The notes below the pieces were generated by a model, which searched no databases, had not been told where the DNA came from, and saw nothing but the letters and a program-made list of their open reading frames with translations. 64,000 nucleotides of DNA, taken from NCBI GenBank assembly GCA_963666475.2, contig OY762821.2:558001-622000 (forward strand), written 5' to 3'. The DNA comes from JBFHIZ01 sp963666475 (GTDB taxonomy: Bacteria; Bacillota; Clostridia; Lachnospirales; Lachnospiraceae). The position numbers were made by a program, and so were the translations under genes. Shown here one piece after another: positions 60,276-64,000 of the stretch (its first letter is position 1; each line of letters opens with the position of its first letter).

Positions 60276-60611
60276 ATGAAAAACGAAAAATGGGTATCTT
60301 ATCAAACTGTTTTGCCGGTGGAAGCAGGAGTTGGAGTGGTTCGAAGAGTATTGGCATATACCGATGAAATGATGTGTGTAGAAAATACGTTTGAAACAGG
60401 TGCAGTTGGCCCGCTTCACTCACATCCACATACGCAAATCACCTATATTGTGAGCGGAGAGTTCGAGTTTGAAATTGCAGGCGAAAAAAGAATTGTAAAA
60501 GCAGGAGATACTATGCTAAAAAAAGATTCGATTGAGCACGGGTGTGTTTGCAAAAAAGCTGGTGTACTTTTGGATATTTTTTCTCCGATGCGTGAAGAAT
60601 TTATTTCGTAA
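60276..60611 (+). CDS. Cupin-domain protein
   Basis: A 111-residue single cupin. The metal-binding motif 'GAVGPLHSHPHTQITYIVSG' has the His and Glu-like positions, and 'GDTMLKKDSIEHGC' gives the second motif. It resembles small cupins such as KdgF-like or auxin-binding-like proteins. A TTG at 60267 is a possible alternative start, closer to AAGGAG. It lies 41 bases after ppnP and is followed by a terminator. The ligand is unknown; the TRAP genes that follow suggest a sugar acid. Confidence 0.85.
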   Translation: MKNEKWVSYQTVLPVEAGVGVVRRVLAYTDEMMCVENTFETGAVGPLHSHPHTQITYIVSGEFEFEIAGEKRIVKAGDTMLKKDSIEHGCVCKKAGVLLDIFSPMREEFIS

Positions 60612-60624
60612 GTAAAAAAATAAT

Positions 60625-60662
60625 AAGTAAGTCTGTTGAATTAGCAGACTTGCTTTTTTTTT
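60625..60662 (+). terminator. Intrinsic terminator
   Basis: AAGTAAGTCTGTT pairs with AGCAGACTTGCTT over 13 bp (two G-U) around a 5-base loop, followed by a long T run. It ends the ppnP-cupin transcript. Confidence 0.85.
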
Positions 60663-60843
60663 GTAGTTTTTTTCTACTTTATAGTCATGATGTATAGGGA
60701 GTGATTCGAACATTATAAAGATAGGATAATATTGTACTAGGAATGCTAAAGTTCGACGATTGTTCTTGTGCAAAATACTTATTATAATTTGATTATCAAT
60801 TAAATCGACCGAAATCGGTTGGGGAATTCAAGGAGGGTATTTC

Positions 60844-61932
60844 ATGAAAAAGAAAGCAATAGCAATCATTCTTGGTGTGGTGATGATCGCTACACTAGCA
60901 GGATGTGGACTACAAGAAGCAAACGTGGGGAATAGTACAACGACAGAACCGGCAGCAAATGTCGTAGCAGATACTTCGACAGATACTGTGCAGACAGACA
61001 CTGTTTCAGATGTTGAGCCAATTACTTTGGTTTTTGCAGAAGTAAATCCATTAGACACAATTGTTGGACAGACTGATACCGCATTTAAAGAAAAAGTTGA
61101 AGAATTATCTGGTGGACAAATTATTATTGATATTCAGGCAAGTGGAGTTCTTGGTGCAGAAAACGATGTACTCGATTCCATGCTAGGTGGTGGGGGAACC
61201 ATCGATATGGCCAGAATTTCTGCATTTGCTTTAACAAGCTATGGTGGAGAAAAATCAAAATTACTTTCTATCCCATATACGTTTACAGGTCGTGAGCATT
61301 TCTGGAATTTCGCAACATCAGATCTCGCATCCGAATTTTTGATGGAGCCTCATGATAATGGAAGTGGTGTGCGTGGATTATTCTACGGTGAAGAAGGTTT
61401 CCGTCATTTCTTCTCAGTGAGCCCAGTAAATAGCATTGAAGATTTAGCTGGACTAAAAATTCGTGTTTCGAATGACCCAGTTATGAATGGTATGGTTGAA
61501 GGACTTGGTGCTTACCCAACCGTAGTATCTTTTGGAGAACTATATTCAGCACTTCAAACAGGTGTAGTAGATGCAGCTGAACAGCCAATCGCAAACTACA
61601 AATCAAATGCTTTCCCAGAAGTTGCGCCATACATGATCTTGGATGGACATACACTCGGAGCAATTCAGGTAATTATTACTGATGCTGCATGGGACAGCCT
61701 GACAGAAGAACAACAGGCGATTTTAACAGAAGCAGGTGAATATGCTTCTTCCTTTAACCGACAGATTTCTCAAGATGCAGAAGATGCAGTTTTAGCAGAA
61801 TTGAAAGAATCTGGTGTGACAGTTGTAGATGTAACAGATAAAAAAGCTTGGCAAGATGCTTGTAAAGATATCATTGAATCATCAACAGCTGATAATGCAG
61901 AACTGTATCAACAGATTTTAGATATGCAATAA
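60844..61932 (+). CDS. dctP: TRAP transporter substrate-binding lipoprotein DctP
   Basis: A 362-residue DctP-family binding protein. The lipobox 'LAGC' lipidates Cys21; a Thr/Asp-rich linker runs to about residue 57. The family core is clear ('ISAFALTSYGGEKSKLLSIP', 'GLKIRVSNDPVMNGMVEGLG', 'DAAEQPIANYKSN'), with the conserved Arg that binds the substrate carboxylate in 'LKIRVS'. It delivers an organic acid, likely a sugar acid, to DctQM. A near-palindrome (ACCGA-AA-TCGGT, near 60809) lies 24 bases before the start. Confidence 0.93.
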   Translation: MKKKAIAIILGVVMIATLAGCGLQEANVGNSTTTEPAANVVADTSTDTVQTDTVSDVEPITLVFAEVNPLDTIVGQTDTAFKEKVEELSGGQIIIDIQASGVLGAENDVLDSMLGGGGTIDMARISAFALTSYGGEKSKLLSIPYTFTGREHFWNFATSDLASEFLMEPHDNGSGVRGLFYGEEGFRHFFSVSPVNSIEDLAGLKIRVSNDPVMNGMVEGLGAYPTVVSFGELYSALQTGVVDAAEQPIANYKSNAFPEVAPYMILDGHTLGAIQVIITDAAWDSLTEEQQAILTEAGEYASSFNRQISQDAEDAVLAELKESGVTVVDVTDKKAWQDACKDIIESSTADNAELYQQILDMQ

Positions 61933-61963
61933 GAAGCAATCGAAATATGAATGATTGATAAAA

Positions 61964-62006
61964 ATAGGCACTTAAGGGGAAAGTTCCTTTTGTGCCTATC
62001 TTTTCT
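61964..62006 (+). terminator. Attenuator-like terminator between dctP and dctQ
   Basis: ATAGGCAC with AAGGGGA pairs with TTCCTTT and GTGCCTAT, followed by CTTTTCT. Such a hairpin after a binding-protein gene usually lets the binding protein be made in excess over the membrane parts. Confidence 0.65.
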
Positions 62007-62033
62007 ATAAGAAATCCTGACTGGAGGGCAACA

Positions 62034-62561
62034 ATGTCTAATTTTTTTAATGCAATTGATAAAATAAAACCTGCTTATGATCTGACCTACAAAGTTGTTT
62101 TGGTCATATGTAAACTCTTACTGATCACAGATATTTTGATTACAAGTATGGCAGTTGCAGGTAGATTTATTCCGTTTATTCCGGATCCTGCATGGAGTGA
62201 GGAAGTGGTTCTTACATGTATGTCGTATATGGCCGTGTTGTCTGCTGCACTTGCAATCCGCAAAGGTACACATATTCGTATGACAGCATTTGACCGTATG
62301 CTACCTAAAAAATTATTACATGTTCTTGATTTTGCGGCAGACATCGGAATTGTTGCACTATCAATTGTAATGATTGTTGTAGGATGGAGATATGCGAGAC
62401 AGATTGGATCGATTGGAACGTATGTAAGTATGCCAAATCTATCCAGATTTTGGATGTATTTCCCAATTCCGCTTGCGGGTATTGCGATGTTTGTCTTTGA
62501 GATAGAAGGACTATACAATCGCATCAAAGACTTATTTATGAGAGGAGAAAAAAATGACTAG
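62034..62561 (+). CDS. dctQ: TRAP transporter small membrane subunit DctQ
   Basis: A 175-residue protein with four membrane segments and the family pattern 'AWSEEVVLTCMSYMAVLSAA' followed by 'AIRKGTHIRM'. The frame opens at 61992, but GGAGG gives ATG 62034 a proper site. It overlaps dctM by 8 bases and forms the membrane complex with it. Confidence 0.93.
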   Translation: MSNFFNAIDKIKPAYDLTYKVVLVICKLLLITDILITSMAVAGRFIPFIPDPAWSEEVVLTCMSYMAVLSAALAIRKGTHIRMTAFDRMLPKKLLHVLDFAADIGIVALSIVMIVVGWRYARQIGSIGTYVSMPNLSRFWMYFPIPLAGIAMFVFEIEGLYNRIKDLFMRGEKND

Positions 62562-63849
62562 TACAGGTATTGCAATATTAATCTTGTTAGTAAGTTTCTT
62601 GGTTATGGTTCTATTACGATTCCCGATTGCTTATGCAGTAGCCATTTCCTCGATTTTGTGTTTGTTGTATCAGGGACTTCCACTTACTACGATTTGTCAA
62701 CAAATGGTTAAAGGTATTAGTTCCTTTAGCTTGATGGCAGTTCCGTTCTTTATCACGATGGGTTGTCTGATGGGAGACGGTGGAATATCACAAAAGCTTA
62801 TTGCCTTAGCCAATGCCTGCGTTGGTTGGATGCGTGGAGGAATGGCGATGGTAAACATTGTGGCATCGTATTTCTTTGGAGGGATATCAGGTTCTGCAGC
62901 TGCAGATACGGCATCGCTTGGAACCATTTTAATTCCAATGATGGTGGAAGAGGGGTATGATGATGATTTTTCTACTGCAGTAACAATCACATCATCCTGT
63001 GAAGGTCTTTTGGTTCCGCCAAGTCATAATATGGTTATTTATGCGATGGCTGCAGGTGGATTATCGGTAGGAAGTCTATTTCTTGCGGGATATATTCCGG
63101 GCGCATTGCTTGCAATGAGTCTTATGATTGGCTCTTATGTCATTTCGGTTCGTAGAAATTATCCAAAGGGAGACCGATTTAGCATTATGAACTTGATTCG
63201 CCAATTAGGAATTTCTTTTTGGGCGTTGGCAGCAGTGTTAATTGTGGTATTTGGTGTGGTTGGAGGATTCTTTACCGCTACTGAGTCTGCTGCGATTGCA
63301 GTAATTTATAGCTTGATTGTCAGTGTATTTATTTATAAGGGATTGGATGCAAAAGGGGTATGGAAGGTTTTGGAAAAATGTGTGGATACTTTAGCCATCG
63401 TTTTGATATTAATCTCTACGTCCAGCATCTTTGGTTTTTGTTTGACTAGGTTACACGTGCCTGATCTTGCGGCACAGACGATTATAGGGATGACAAGAAA
63501 TCCAATCGTTTTAGCACTATTACTTAATCTGATCCTGCTGATTCTCGGATGTATTATGGACATGGCTCCGATTATATTGATAGCTACACCGATTTTGCTA
63601 CCAATTGCCACATCCATAGGAATCAGTCCAATTCAATTTGGCGTAATGATGATTTTGAATTGTGGTATTGGTCTATTAACACCTCCGGTAGGAGCGGTTC
63701 TATTTATTGGTACGGCGGTAGGAAAGGTTTCGATGGAACGCGTGGTAAAGGCAACTTTGCCATTCTACATTTGTATGATTGTTGTACTGATGTTGTTAAC
63801 ATTTATTCCTGAAATTAGTTTGTGGTTACCATCTATGTTTACTCCATAG
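62554..63849 (+). CDS. dctM: TRAP transporter large membrane subunit DctM
   Basis: A 431-residue protein with about 12 membrane segments. Family motifs are 'FFGGISGSAAADTASLG' and 'LTPPVGAVLFIGTAVGK'. It is the sodium-driven transport subunit, working with DctQ and the DctP lipoprotein. The start overlaps the dctQ end by 8 bases, with GAGGAG upstream. Confidence 0.95.
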   Translation: MTSTGIAILILLVSFLVMVLLRFPIAYAVAISSILCLLYQGLPLTTICQQMVKGISSFSLMAVPFFITMGCLMGDGGISQKLIALANACVGWMRGGMAMVNIVASYFFGGISGSAAADTASLGTILIPMMVEEGYDDDFSTAVTITSSCEGLLVPPSHNMVIYAMAAGGLSVGSLFLAGYIPGALLAMSLMIGSYVISVRRNYPKGDRFSIMNLIRQLGISFWALAAVLIVVFGVVGGFFTATESAAIAVIYSLIVSVFIYKGLDAKGVWKVLEKCVDTLAIVLILISTSSIFGFCLTRLHVPDLAAQTIIGMTRNPIVLALLLNLILLILGCIMDMAPIILIATPILLPIATSIGISPIQFGVMMILNCGIGLLTPPVGAVLFIGTAVGKVSMERVVKATLPFYICMIVVLMLLTFIPEISLWLPSMFTP

Positions 63850-63886
63850 AGAGGATGAATGAGAAAGAAAAAGTGAGGAGGGACTT

Positions 63887-64000
63887 GTGAACGAACAATA
63901 TATATTTAAGTATTCAAATACAGTATGGGATTTTTGGCTGCTTATGCTTTACAATACGTATGGTTCTCTTATTGGAATGTGCAATGTGATGTTTACTTTT
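63887..64000 (+). CDS. Start of an unidentified protein, cut by the window end
   Basis: A GTG at 63887 follows an AGGAGGG site (spacing 5) and opens a frame that runs to the end of the window, 38 codons. The visible part ('MNEQYIFKYSNTVWDFWLL', then an aromatic and hydrophobic stretch) could be the first membrane segment of a membrane protein. It lies 37 bases after dctM, so it may belong to that operon. The family is not recognised. Confidence 0.55.
   Translation, partial: MNEQYIFKYSNTVWDFWLLMLYNTYGSLIGMCNVMFTF

Noticed and set aside
1..64000. tRNA, rRNA, CRISPR arrays, insertion sequences, prophage or attachment sites
   Set aside because: I saw no cloverleaf-like genes, spaced direct repeats, transposase or integrase motifs, or terminal inverted repeats.

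Overview
The window is AT-rich Firmicute DNA. Strong AGGAGG-type ribosome binding sites, many short-stem U-tract terminators and the gene content (4-hydroxybutyrate dehydrogenase, FeoB with a Cys-rich partner, DegV, PucR regulators, TRAP and polyamine transporters, GGDEF/HD-GYP signalling) point to an anaerobic Clostridia member, probably Lachnospirales-like; the species cannot be told. No rRNA, tRNA, CRISPR array, transposase or phage gene was seen.

Layout. 3-2451: end of a PTS-regulated sugar-alcohol operon (MtlR-type regulator, EIIA, sorbose-1-phosphate reductase-like enzyme). 2548-5729: glmS, facing a decayed AgrC-type kinase remnant and very small ORFs. 5838-9489: membrane GNAT protein, frameshifted DsbA-like protein, diguanylate cyclase, Rieske oxygenase-like protein. 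9554-21621: putrescine/GABA region. PotABCD imports putrescine or spermidine; a putrescine aminotransferase and an aldehyde dehydrogenase should give GABA; divergent gabT and 4hbD should turn GABA into succinate semialdehyde and 4-hydroxybutyrate. A PII-like protein and PucR and LuxR regulators sit inside. 21875-26658: TetR/hydrolase pair, broken GGDEF-EAL protein, ndk, lipoprotein.

26759-40268: a reductive pyrimidine degradation operon: GntR regulator, strong promoter, a leader ending in a terminator, aminotransferase, ABC importer, dihydropyrimidinase, dihydropyrimidine dehydrogenase, carbamoyl-beta-alanine amidase, cytidylate-kinase-like protein, PucR regulator and Fe-alcohol dehydrogenase. 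The predicted route is uracil to beta-alanine to malonate semialdehyde to 3-hydroxypropionate. The importer's binding lipoprotein appears to be a natural circular permutant, the most unusual object in the window.

40408-49398: MFS gene broken by a 5-bp duplication; feoA-feoB-Cys-rich protein with two matching palindromes; then an unusual four-gene set (GNAT-ATP-grasp fusion, GT-A-like transferase, PLP aminotransferase, NAD epimerase). 49590-55752: gdhA, xylA, small membrane protein, an rsmH with an N-terminal extension, Lrp and Xre regulators, DegV. 56077-59838: a histidine kinase with a LacI-like sensor, paired with a REC/HD-GYP regulator. 59926-64000: ppnP, a cupin, a DctPQM TRAP transporter and the start of one more gene.

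Three genes are broken by small indels (6872-6877, 24714-24721, 41370-41379). Two are homopolymer contractions that could be sequencing errors; the third, a clean 5-bp tandem duplication, is harder to explain that way. All calls come from reading the sequence; no database search was run.
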